Source: Oppiella nova (taxonomy: Eukaryota; Arthropoda; Arachnida; Sarcoptiformes; Oppiidae). From it: DNA of 21,540 nucleotides. The notes under the pieces were generated by a model. That model was not told the DNA's origin. It saw only the letters and a list, made by a program, of their open reading frames with translations, and did not search any database. The position numbers were made by a program, and so were the translations under genes. Location: positions 1 through 21,540 of the forward strand of contig CAJPVJ010000677.1 in the NCBI GenBank assembly GCA_905397405.1, read 5' to 3'. Of the stretch, positions 10,211 to 20,060 are shown piece after piece; positions within the stretch are counted from its first letter, which is position 1; every line of letters begins with the position of its first letter.

Positions 10211-10608
10211 CACTTGAGGCTATAGTTGAAGAAGTGTTCAATTGATTCACACTTTTCTGAACATAACGTCAGAGTAAACATGAAATGAATGCAATTATGT
10301 GTCATTCATAGACAACGTTACGCTCTATTCAATAGACATTCAATTCACAACTTTTATGACCATGAGTGTTTGTTAGTGTATTAATAGTGTGCTTGATCAT
10401 TTCATGAGGTATTTCATAGATTACAATGTATTACCTCTAAATTGATTCATCAAATAAACTGAATTTGCATTCAATGTGAAGATTGGCATCAATTCAGAAC
10501 AAATGGAGACGTGATGTATGTGTGACCCAAACGAGTGGATGCCGTGAATGAGTGGACATCGCATTGAATATCATTGACTGGAAGTGCTATTCATATGATA
10601 TCAGAGTA
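10211..10608. promoter_or_regulatory. Bidirectional promoter region, SWT1/TRIR
   Basis: 398 bp separate the SWT1 start (-) from the TRIR start (+), so both transcription start sites and 5' UTRs must fit here unless upstream exons exist. No TATA box is convincing. Several TTCAAT/ATTGAA and TCATTCA blocks repeat in both orientations. It holds no TACAGTA heptamer, unlike the larger intergenic gaps. Confidence 0.5.
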
Positions 10609-11151
10609 ATGAGTGGTGAGGGAAGTGATAGTGAAGAACCCATTGTTGTGAACAACAAGTTTGCAAACGATGGATCATTCCTCGAGTTGTTTAAACAGAT
10701 GCAGAGGAATAGCCATCAGTTGAACACCAATGACACCAATGATGACAACTGTGACCACAAAACCACTGCTAATACAAACGACAAGTGTTTGTCTTCAGCC
10801 GAAGATAACAAAGACTGTGACAAAGACACGACTACTGAAGACACGACACCGACCACAACGACCACCACTTCGAGCACATCTCGTAAGCCTGTGGTAAGTG
10901 ATCCCTCCCTCCCCTCCCAGTGCTGTCAGCAATAAAGTGGTATTTTGTGTGACTTTGAGGTGAATCCAAATAAGAGACGTCCGAAGACTTTGAAGACGGG
11001 TCTCATTAAGAAGCCGAAGACAGACGACTCGGATGGAGAGGAGGGCGAGGGTCAGCCCACAGACGCCTGGAATCGGTATATGAGAGAAGTCCGCAAATAT
11101 AAGGAGAAGTATGGGGACGACAACGACAAGAATAGACCTCTCGTCAAATAG
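10609..11151 (+). CDS. TRIR: TRIR (C19orf43) telomerase-RNA-interacting RNase homologue
   Basis: Human TRIR is a small nuclear protein described as an exoribonuclease that interacts with telomerase RNA. Two exons, 10609-10893 and 10960-11151, with a 66-nt intron (GTAAGT..TTTGAG, phase 0), give about 158 aa. The N-terminal half is Ser/Glu/Thr/Asn-rich and low complexity, including a long Thr run around residues 75-90. The C-terminal half carries the family hallmarks: KTLKTGLIKKPK, then DAWNRYMREVRKYKEKYG and the terminal DDNDKNRPLVK, close to the vertebrate DAW.YM.EV.KYK and D.KTRPLVK ends. The upstream start GTG-frame extension is ignored. Other AG acceptors (10920, 10929) lead at once to TAA in this phase, which supports 10960. 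Confidence 0.85.
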
Positions 11152-11639
11152 TTGGCATCCCTTCCCACTCATGCCCTCATCCCTGGCCTCCAACCCCACC
11201 ATTCGTTGACTATAACCACAATTTGTGAGCAATTCAATGAAAATGAATTGTAAACTAAATCTGTTTTAAGTTTATATTTATTAAAACACATAATTTGTGA
11301 TCCAATGAATGAATGCATTTGCGATTCTCTGTATAAAACTCTTTATTTAAAACAAACCAACATTTTGTTAATTATTTAATAAAATATGAATTTCAAGTTT
11401 TATAATACAGGTATACCGTATAAATAATGTGTTACAATACCGTAATATCATACCAAAATTGAAGTATTTGTAATACCGTACAATTACTATAACTTACAGT
11501 AGGTTATCATAGCAATTGAAACATTGTATTCACTGTCAACTGGTATTCAAATATGCGACAAATGACTAGAAATCGTGAATCACTTGTAGTCTACAAATTG
11601 TAGACATGATATGAAATGAAACAATTATTGTCGCATTTC
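11152..11639. other. Convergent intergenic region, TRIR/M28 peptidase
   Basis: About 490 bp between two stop codons. AATAAA at 11378-11383 (+) may end TRIR transcripts, and AATAAA on the minus strand at 11342-11347 may end the peptidase transcripts. The 3' ends would then overlap. TACCGTA-type heptamers occur near 11414, 11439 and 11473. No gene is seen. Confidence 0.45.
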
Positions 11640-12907
11640 TTAAACAGATGTCTGTTTTAGCATAAGTTTGGCTGAATTGATGTGAAATACAATTACAGAT
11701 AAGTGTTGTTTAATTAATGCCAAAAGCTTGTCATTTGGCTCATGAGTGAACTGCCATAAGAGGTCATAAAGAGCGGCAAAACTGGACCCACTATACGAGT
11801 CTAAAGCACTGGCAGATAAAACTGTGTGTTTATATTGCTTACGGAAAGGCAGACCCTGATCATCGAGGAATGCTCGCTCCAAACGCATCATTATATCGTT
11901 GACTCTTCGAAGTTCTAATGGACTGAATTTGGGACACAATTTGTGATGAGTTTACTAATAATGTAATCAAAACATAGTTAGTGGTCATTAACACATACTT
12001 TTGTTCATCAATTCGTTTGATTTGTTTACTGAACCAATTGACAGCTGAATCGAAATCATTGATAGCTTCGAACATAAAATCTAAAAATATTTAAAATTTA
12101 CCGGTAATTAGTATCATATACCCACTACTGTATGTACTACCCTACTAATATACTGCACAATATTATGTACCGTATATTGAATTGGATGTAATGTGAAACA
12201 TACCTAAAGTGATGTTGTATTTTGCAAATATATAACTATATTTACTATTCTTGAGGTCATCCAAAGCCAGATATAAGAAATGCGGATAATATTGGAGTGA
12301 ATCGCGGAAGGGTAAGAGGGGTGAATCGCTTAAGGATCTCAACATTTCTGCCCATATTTGAGTTAAAGCTTTGCTGTACTGTAAAAGTGAAATACAATAC
12401 AATAAATTATGCTTTTTTAAACAATTTGTATGTAATCTTACTTTAAATCCTTTATCCGTAAGATTAGATATAAGATTGAAAGTGTCATACATTGTGTGAT
12501 AGAGTGGATAACACTTAATATGTGACGATTCATCGCAATCATAATACATATCAATGACAGGAACTCCTGAGATCTGTAGGAAAGGCATGTGATCGCTACC
12601 AGAACCGGGATTTTTTATATCAGGCAAATGAGTCCAATTAAATGATTTGGACGGTCGGTGCTCTAAGTATGAGTCGAAAACTGTTTTATAGTCTTTTATC
12701 ACTTCTTTCTCATTGGGATTGGCAACAGCTTTGGTGGCATCCCATACAGTGCTGTATAGTAGGGGAACGGCAGCCGCTTGAAAGGTATAATTGCCTTTGA
12801 CTGCAATGTCAACATTGATGTACGCGACCGCTTCCGTCTCAAGTAGTTTCACATTCTCCTCCACCTATGGTTTCAATTATGTATAAGTTATACGGTATTA
12901 GTTATCC

Positions 12908-12952
<45 letters not shown>

Positions 12953-14492
12953 ACCCATTCAGTGGAGCCAATGAGTCCCCATTCCTCTGCAGCCCAACTG
13001 CAAAATATAATACTCCTTCGCGGACACCACTTCTCACTGCGGATTGTGTTCATGAAAGCGCCGGACAGCTCAAGCATAGCAGCCGTTCCACTGAGTGGGT
13101 CGAGTGCACCAAAAGTCCAGGAGTCGCGATGGTTGCCAACCAACACATACCTGTCTGGTTCTGTACAGCCGGTGATAACGCCGATCACGTTATAGATCGG
13201 CGTTTCTTTCAAATATGTATTCACTTCGAGTTCAACATAACCCTTATCTTTATATCCGGGCCCTAAGTTGTATGTAATGTTCAATCCCCCGACCCAACCA
13301 TCCGGTGCTTTCATACCATTGAGTTCATGCAATATAAACTTTGCGTCCAAATAACTGATGGCATGGGCGGGGATTCGGGGCATTTGCAACTCATTCATTG
13401 GTAATCTATAGGCACTCTCTGATCAATAAAACAAAGTATAGTTAATTTATAACTTAAAAGACAATTAAAACATAATTTCTATAAAGTGGTCACATTTATA
13501 ATCACTTACTTATGGAGGGGTAGAGAGGTGTTTGTGGGTCGCCGTCGCCCATTCGTACGGTTCCCCTTTGGACACCAGATTTAGGCAAATACACTGATTT
13601 TGGATATGTATTGCTTTGGTCACCATCGGTGTAGTCATAGGGATCGGTATATATGATGGCACCGATGGCACCGTTATCCTCAGCCAGTTTGACAATATTG
13701 GCGCGAAATATCTTGCCATACCTGACCACTACTATATGTCCGGACACAGACACGTTGTGTTGCTTCAAATAGTCGTAGTCCTCATCTCTGCCATAATTCA
13801 CATAAACGATGTGTCCTTTGAGTCGCTGACTACCGGTTGAGTTAGAAAAGGCCAAAAACGGTGGGTTCGATGTGTAATAACTTCTCTCGTCTGCCGTTGC
13901 ATTCATCGGGTCTTCATATGGACTCGAAGTGTAAATCAAATGATTTGTTTTGTCATATTTGAAAACCTTTTGGTATAACATAAATGATAAATCGTATTCA
14001 AATGTTTGAATGGATATGTCTAGAAATCTTACCAAATTTGGTTTACTTGGCATTTGGTAAGACATGAGAACAGTATAGTTTGCCAGGGTCACATTCAATC
14101 CCTGGTTTAACCATATATTGTAGACAAACAGAGTGTTGTTATCTATAGCCTGCTGTTCCCCAATTATAGGCTGTCCACTGAGTTTCCTGTAATACAACAA
14201 AAGTTATATTAAATAATTTACAAGAAATTAAATCATTTATAGACTTAAGCCAAACGCCAATCCTATTGGAATCGATGGCATTCATAAGACTTTGATGAAT
14301 GGACTGGTGGTCAATGGGCACCGATTTGTCTATTAATTGTTGTCTGTGATTATCCCTCATTAACACATAAGTAAGACTTATGCCTAACACTAAGCCTATG
14401 ACAATAGATGCACTAATGTATAACAAATGATACATTTTATCAATTTTAGACCGTTTCGATGGTCTGTCGGTCAACACTTCCGGTTCAATCAT
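11640..14492 (-). CDS. Glutamate-carboxypeptidase-II-like M28 metallopeptidase
   Basis: Type II membrane exopeptidase of the FOLH1/NAALAD family. Seven exons: 14492-14245, 14186-13510, 13418-12955, 12864-12442, 12378-12204, 12080-11999 and 11922-11640, with consistent phases (2,1,0,0,1,2), give about 783 aa against 750 in human GCPII. Residues 1-20 are a basic cytoplasmic tail, about 21-45 the membrane anchor, then a PA domain and the M28 core. Zinc ligands by family alignment are His405, Asp415, Glu454, Asp482 and His586, with catalytic Glu453 (motifs GNHRDSW, DPLSG, WAAEEWGLIGSTEW, YINVD, YPLYHTMYD). The dimerisation-like C-terminal domain is complete. The arginine patch, Asn519 and Lys699 equivalents that bind C-terminal glutamate in GCPII are absent, so substrate is unknown. 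Aminopeptidase-like NAALADL1 is an alternative relative. Many NxS/T sites fit a glycosylated ectodomain. Confidence 0.9.
12910..12949. repeat. (GA)20 dinucleotide microsatellite
   Basis: Forty bases of perfect GA repeat, CT on the coding strand, inside the 90-nt intron 3 of the peptidase gene. It begins right after the donor GTCAGT, so the intron is a donor, a pyrimidine tract and about 45 further bases. Confidence 0.9.
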
Positions 14493-14626
14493 TATACCAA
14501 AAATTGCAAACTATTTGTCCAATATTTAGTAATTTTCATAAATTGTTTAATAATCTAAATTATTATAAGTATACAGTGATACATACTGTACAATACAGTA
14601 CTAGACTTTAATATATTTACGGTAAT
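13210..14626 (-). repeat. Segmental duplication, copy 1
   Basis: Direct-orientation match to 20127-21540. It spans part of exon 3, all of exons 2 and 1 with their introns, and at least 134 bp upstream of the proximal ATG. By eye, the exon 2 copies differ at about 12 of 677 positions and the exon 1 copies at about 3 of 248. The right-hand limit is not known because copy 2 reaches the window end. Confidence 0.93.
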
Positions 14627-14973
14627 AAACTTATTTTGTGTGCATATATTAACTGAACAAATAAAATCTGAAAACTTAATCATTAAATGCAATGCATCTG
14701 TCCTGATGCAAATAATATTATTATATATTATTATACGTTAAAGCGATTGTATTATATTTGATAATTAAAGCATAGTTTGATACAAATGTACGGTAATTGG
14801 CAAACAATAAATGAGTGTTTAATAAATAAGAAAGGTACAAATAATGTACAAATATGCCAACAATAACACCAATCCAATAGCAAACGATTGTCTCTAATTG
14901 GTGTGATTGGTGTCATCATTTGCACCACATATCAACTGATGAGCCAATCATACAATGAAACTCCAAATCTTAC
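14627..14973. other. Promoter/intron between alternative first exons
   Basis: AT-rich and exon-free. It is intron for a transcript starting at the distal first exon and promoter or 5' UTR for one starting at 14492. ATTGGTGTGATTGGTGTCATC near 14897 is a short direct repeat. Confidence 0.4.
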
Positions 14974-15419
14974 CCTAAATTATATGCAATGTCTTCACTA
15001 GAGATGTGTTTAAATAAAGTGTTTCTAACATTCAATTCATAATAAGAAGACATTAACTGCTTCTTAAGGTGTGGACCAACTGATGGTGTTTGTGGTGATT
15101 GTCTGTGAATTGGTGGCACACGTGAATGAAAGTCCTGATAAGTGGTGACGAAGATTATGCCAAAAGTGAAGCCAAACACCAAAGATATAAGACTTAAGTA
15201 AAGCACAGATCGGAAGCATTGGTGACGAGAGATGTGTTGAGAGGATCTGAAGCGCATTGAATCCAACACTTCCTCCAGAGGTGACTGAAACAAGTCATCC
15301 AATTCCTGGTCAGACCAGTCGTCACCCAATTGGTCGCTCTTTCCAGTGACCGGTGCTGTCGTATCCACAGAAGACACCAATGGATATGATTCCCATTTGG
15401 ACCACAATTTCGATGACAT
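14974..15419 (-). CDS. Distal alternative first exon of the M28 peptidase
   Basis: One open exon, from ATG at 15419 to a GTAAGA donor (GT at 14973), phase 2. It encodes 148 residues: a cytoplasmic region of about 70 aa with an acidic patch (DDWSDQELDDLF) and a basic stretch before the membrane, a hydrophobic anchor at about 71-93, a Pro-rich stalk, and a closing helix HISSEDIAYNLG. Spliced to the acceptor at 14186, which is also phase 2, it reads AYNLG-KLSGQPIIGEQ. This is the same junction used by the proximal exon (GVWLK-KLSGQP) and it matches the stalk helix before the PA domain in this family. The product would be about 849 aa. It might instead be the surviving first exon of a lost paralogue. 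Confidence 0.7.
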
Positions 15420-18104
15420 CTTTGTGTCCAAACTTTGTGTCCAAACTTTGTGTCAGTCGCTTATTAACGAGTTATTCATCCATCAAATGAATGGCAATTG
15501 AAAACTTGCAAATCAATGCACCAAACGGTTACCACATACTGTATATGACCATTATATGACCTATCTCATATCATTACATTTGATATTGCACGTAACCGCA
15601 AGCCAAATGTACCACTTTATGTTATTTGAATAGATCCAGGTATATTATAATATATGGACTATGGAGTATTGCATGCGTTCAATATGAAATCACAAAGATC
15701 TGGCTCATTATCAATGTCATAAGTGTACTTGATCAATGATCATATAACTTAAGTGTAAGCTCATACAATGTTACTATTAACGGTAATATATTGACACCAA
15801 TAAGACTTGTAAGACATGTCAATACTCTCACAGTGGTTAGTGTTCAGTGAAATGTGCGTAAATCACACCAATCGTAACAATTGTAATCAAATGAACACTA
15901 TTTACTGTTAGCCGTAACTGTAATATACATGTCATGTACTAGTAGTATATTAATAGCCATAATAGCCGTCAAAACAATCATATGTTTGTGTTTTGTGACA
16001 ACAAGTGCCAACTCAGAGACATCTGCAGTCCATTCAAACCATAAGCACTCATTCAATATTAATATTAAATGAATTAACAATAGGGATCACTTATCAAAAG
16101 TAATATTTAGCATTTGTGCTCATATTTTTGTATTCTGTATCATAATTAGATTTAATTTCATTAAAAACTAAATTCCACTAAATTATTAAAATTAGTTTTA
16201 ATTAATTAGCAAGCTTCTCAATGCTTATGTATTAAAGTTAGTGTAATGCAGTGAAGTAAGAATGTGGGGTCAAAAGGGTTAGCACTTTCTAGTACAGTAT
16301 TAAATTGATAATCAATATGAGTCATAAGCCTTATCTTATAATAAAAAGGGTCTATTTTAATTTTATTTCTTATTAATAATTTCTTATCAATTTTGGTAAG
16401 ATCTATGCATTAAACTTGGTTCCTTGACCTAGTAAATAGATTCTAGGTGATGGTGATGTAGTTCGAGATTTGTATATTGGAGAGACCATGGTTCAATGTG
16501 ATCACTGTCAAGATAGTGCCGTACTGTACTTCATATACTGTATATTATGATACTGTGTGTCAAATGCAAGTCAATTCAAGAATATTCTGCAATTACTTTA
16601 TTGCTAAACTAACTATTAAACTTACTTTACAAATACTGTACAAACATATTATTCAATATATTGGTGAGTTTAAATGATTAGATTGAGTTGAATACAAGTA
16701 GTTTGCAGTCTAAGTTAGTTGGTTTTGATTACACAGCTTACATTAAACATTGAACATTTTCATTGATTGTAATCAATTAAAATAAATAAATGACTTGATA
16801 AGTACATGTGGTGAAAAGTTGGCATTAATAGAAGTCATGTTAGGCATGACATGAAAAGTGTGTCCAAACTAACGATAAGCATTAAATTGAACATATGTCA
16901 CAATCGTATCTATCAAAATCCCCAAACTCATCTCGAAAATTATAATATCAGTATAGTTTTTACTTTAGTTAATGTATTTATTGATATTATTAGAATAATT
17001 ATTTAAAAGCTAATTAAAGTCATATTAGTAAGTAAATACCTCACCTCATCAACTATTCAAATAATAATTCTTGGCTCAGTTTTACTACAAATACAACATT
17101 AACTAACTGATAATTAATTATTCTTTAAGTATTAATAAGTTTTATTTTCTGGAAAAGTAATTTTAATTATTTATATAATTGTTCTAATTTTCGGGAATAT
17201 GAGTTTTGGGATTTCAATTTTTGGGGTTTCATTTCCGGGATTTTGAGGTAAATTGACTCCCTGTGAGAATAGACATGTTAACAAGACTATACTGTACTGT
17301 ACTGAACATTGAGTGCAAGTGTTGATAATGTATTAACGAATAACACATTTTAATTGACAACTTTTGTATATTCTAGACATTGTCAAACATTTTGATTGTT
17401 ACCACCTTTCCACGTGTATAATTATAATATTGAAAATCTTAATGCATATTTATTTTGAAAAACTATTAATACAGTAACATGTGATTTAGAAACCTCCTTT
17501 TAAAAATTAGATTTTCAATCATTTTAATTTACATTTTAATGATATTTTATATTAACATGTATTTTTTATAAATTCTTAATAATAATAAGGTTCAGTTAAT
17601 TGTTGAAAATTTATTCAAGGTTATAGTTTTAAATTTATTGATTTATTGACTTCTGCTTAATATGGGAATTGTTGATACAGTATGTCTATTACAGTCCTAT
17701 GTAATAGTGTGACATAGTAAGTTATGGTATATTATGGAATAGGATCTGTTTTATATCATCTTTGTTCAGATCTTACTTACAATTTATTTAATTCATTAGT
17801 CATTAGTTTTATTTTTAAAATTATAATTCATTTAATATTAATTATAAATTTATGCAATACACTATTATATCATATTTTTTAATACATATTCGCTTGAAAT
17901 GTTAGTCAAAATTGTTTTCCATTTAATTTAATATTCATATTGTATATAAAGTACATGTAAATGAATTGTTTATTAGATACTATTTCTATTGAATTGTGTG
18001 TTAATTAATAATAAAATATGCTGTGTTTATATTGAAACGAGCACAATATTAATTGATTATACAATACAGTATTTATGATGAATACTGTATTAACAAACAA
18101 AGTA
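15420..18104. other. AT-rich gene-poor region
   Basis: 2.7 kb with no convincing exon. It holds about ten TACAGTA/TACTGTA heptamers, many poly-A/T and TTAATTAATT-like runs, and a G-rich patch at 17190-17245 where GGGATTT/GGGGTTT-like units repeat. A near-perfect hairpin at 18063-18092 (AATACAGTATT and AATACTGTATT) sits just before the first candidate + strand exon. A minus-strand 60-codon ORF at 15898-16080 has no supporting evidence. Confidence 0.45.
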
Positions 18105-18172
18105 ATGCATTCAAGAATATTTGGAATTCCATTAGTGCTCTCAGTTGGGGTTACTTTAGGACCATATTTGCT
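18105..18172 (+). CDS. Candidate signal-type first exon, paralogue 1
   Basis: Sixty-eight bases from ATG to a strong donor CT|GTAAGTAT, phase 2, encoding 22 residues of hydrophobic, signal-peptide or membrane-anchor character (pattern M-x-S-x-I-F-x-I-P-L-x-L-S, then GPYL). The exon at 19766 has exactly the same length and phase and shares about 12 of 22 residues, while the introns differ. That pattern suggests two paralogous first exons. No downstream exon could be identified in the window, so the product is unknown. A V-ATPase subunit e start was considered (PL..S....GP), but the diagnostic FWG and PKGPN residues are missing or unseen. Confidence 0.45.
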
Positions 18173-18689
18173 GTAAGTATTCATTCATACAATTAGTACA
18201 ACTTGAGTTTTATTTAAAATCATCAATTACAATTAAAAGATTGAGTAATAAAGAAGTAAATTATATATTTAATAATTAGCTCTATAAAATAGGTTATATA
18301 AATAAATTATATTTTATATATCAATAATTTTTAATTGAAAATAGTAATTCATTTAATATTACAATATTACAAACATATTGCATGGTAAACAATTCATTTA
18401 CCAATCATTTAAATAATAGATATTATTATATACAGTAGTATATAATGTGCCAATGTGCCATTATTATCAAATAATCTACCAAATTGTCAATACAACAATT
18501 TATATAAAATACGAAATGAGTTGAATTCAAATTAGGCTCCAAAGTGTGGCATCAATTTGTAAACTTTTTTTGTTTGACAGCAATTGTACGCATACTGTAC
18601 TCACTATGTATTAAATAATGCTCTAAACGTACAGTAATACTGTATAATCTATCAATACTGAATACTCAATCTACACTCATATGTATGAC
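18173..18689. other. AT-rich spacer or intron
   Basis: Would be intron if the 18105 exon is real. TTTGTTTGACAG at 18570 is a decent acceptor, but the sequence after it soon hits a stop in the required phase. No gene is seen. TACTGTA/TACAGTA heptamers cluster at 18594-18640. Confidence 0.4.
18682..18689. repeat. Left target site duplication (TGTATGAC)
   Basis: Eight bases before the MITE, matching TGTGTGAC at 19259-19266 with one difference. Confidence 0.65.
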
Positions 18690-19258
18690 TAGGGTTGCCA
18701 CTAACGTTTTTAAACTGGATATGAAGTAATTCAGAATAATTTTCCTAAAGGTTCCTAGAGGAAAGTCATTTCTCCTAAAATTTCATGGTAGTATTTTAAA
18801 GATTTTTTCATTCTTAATACAAAATCTTAAGAATAATTGTTATATTTAGATATGAATATTTATTAATTTATAATTTTAGAGAAATATTATTAAAGAATTA
18901 AACAAACATGTTAGTTAATTACAGAAAAACAAATTAAAATACAATTATTCAACATTTTCTACCCCAAATATACCAAATAAAATATATCCTTAATAATCTT
19001 CAATTTTCATTAATAAAATTTTTAAATTTAGAATAATTAAATTCTAGTGTCATAAAATTATTTATATTTTATATTAAACATTAACATCTTTTAAACAATT
19101 CAGTAAATAGATCGATCTGTTAAAAATTTCATATATAAAGCATTGAGTTGTTTTGAATTTATTTCCTTAAGATCCACACCTCCAGGTTAAACTAGAGGCT
19201 GGAGTTAGATCAGGGTTTCTGGAGACTCCAGGCCAACACTGGAAGTTTGGCAACTCTA
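18690..19258. mobile_element. hAT-like MITE, 569 bp
   Basis: Starts TAGGGTTGCCA and ends TGGCAACTCTA, that is TIRs of 11 bp with one mismatch, flanked by an imperfect 8-bp duplication (TGTATGAC and TGTGTGAC). TAGNG ends and an 8-bp duplication indicate the hAT superfamily. Near the right end CTCCAG/CTGGAG is repeated five or six times in both orientations, a possible transposase-binding cluster, and the left end has AAACTGGAT. The interior is very AT-rich and has no transposase. TIR sequence differs from the 2317 element, so it is a separate family, and the mismatched duplication suggests it is older. Confidence 0.75.
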
Positions 19259-19266
19259 TGTGTGAC
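19259..19266. repeat. Right target site duplication (TGTGTGAC)
   Basis: Eight bases following the MITE terminus, seven identical to 18682-18689. Confidence 0.65.
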
Positions 19267-19765
19267 TCTAATATTGCAGTAATATTGTAAACGTATTAGT
19301 ATTGGTGTCAAACAAATGAAATGATATAACGGTATCCTTTGAGTGAATTCTTATGAAATTATAGAAAATGATTTTCTTATAATAATTAGAATATTATACA
19401 AGGTTTAAAATAAGTTCAATTAGTTATTCAATAACAATTTGCATTACACTATGACTAATTAATATGATTGCATTTATCAATAAATTGTTTAAATTAAAAT
19501 TTGCCTTTATTATGGTACCTTGTAGCACTATATAAAGTATATTTTGTAATTTTTATATTATTATAATTACTATAATTACATACATATGAAGGAAATATCC
19601 TTAAGAAAGGTTTGAAGTGTTTTTTATAACTATAAGCTCTATGGTTTGTATATAGAAATCGAATAGAAATGCCAATAATCATATTTTTATCCATATGTAG
19701 TGGACTTGTAATCAATTGACTGAATGTATATCTAATTGTCCCACAAATTGAATGCCATCCGAATC
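19267..19765. other. AT-rich spacer
   Basis: About 500 bp without a credible exon. A 73-codon minus-strand ORF at 19494-19715 has AT-driven composition and no recognisable feature. Confidence 0.4.
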
Positions 19766-19833
19766 ATGACATCAAATATATTTCTAATACCACTGTATCT
19801 CTCATTTATGATAGTTTTTGGCCCTTTTATACT
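19766..19833 (+). CDS. Candidate signal-type first exon, paralogue 2
   Basis: ATG to CT|GTGAGTTC, 68 nt, phase 2, the same length and phase as 18105-18172. The 22 residues are again hydrophobic (I-P-L-Y-L-S, then FGPFI). Identical positions include the Ser at 3, the IF pair, the IPL and LS blocks and the GP pair. Several differences between the copies are synonymous or conservative (GGA/GGC, CCA/CCT, TTA/CTG). It lies about 230 bp from the truncated peptidase copy, on the opposite strand, so a following intron would run into or across that copy. Product unknown. Confidence 0.45.
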
Positions 19834-20060
19834 GTGAGTTCATAAATTATATAAGATAACTTTATTATCATATTTTATATTGTTGTGAATGTGGCAATAA
19901 ATGTATCATTGATAACATTTGATATATTGTATCTGAATTGAGCATTCTAGGGAAATATAACTGTACAGTGTGCGGTACTATAACTAAATATATGACAGTG
20001 ATATAAATTGACAGTAAAAGTATGACAGGTGATGGCATACAACAGGGCAATAATATGATG

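Noticed and set aside
13616-13840. 74-codon + strand ORF also present at 20531-20755
   Set aside because: Antisense shadow of the PA-domain exon. It is shared by both copies only because the exon is duplicated.
14187-14244. A one-base frameshift in the main peptidase gene compared with copy 2
   Set aside because: The extra A lies inside a 58-nt intron. Splicing at 14244/14187 restores the family stalk sequence, and the distal first exon uses the same acceptor and phase.
15898-16080. 60-codon minus-strand ORF with a hydrophobic stretch
   Set aside because: Composition follows the AT-rich background. There is no homologue I recognise, no splice or duplicate support, and no clear signal.
16454-16505. 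tRNA-like T-loop sequences (GTTCGAGAT, GGTTCAATG)
   Set aside because: No matching acceptor or anticodon stems could be folded around them.
18105-18172. V-ATPase subunit e first exon
   Set aside because: Only a loose PL..S....GP likeness. The FWG motif is missing and no exon with PKGPN follows in the window.
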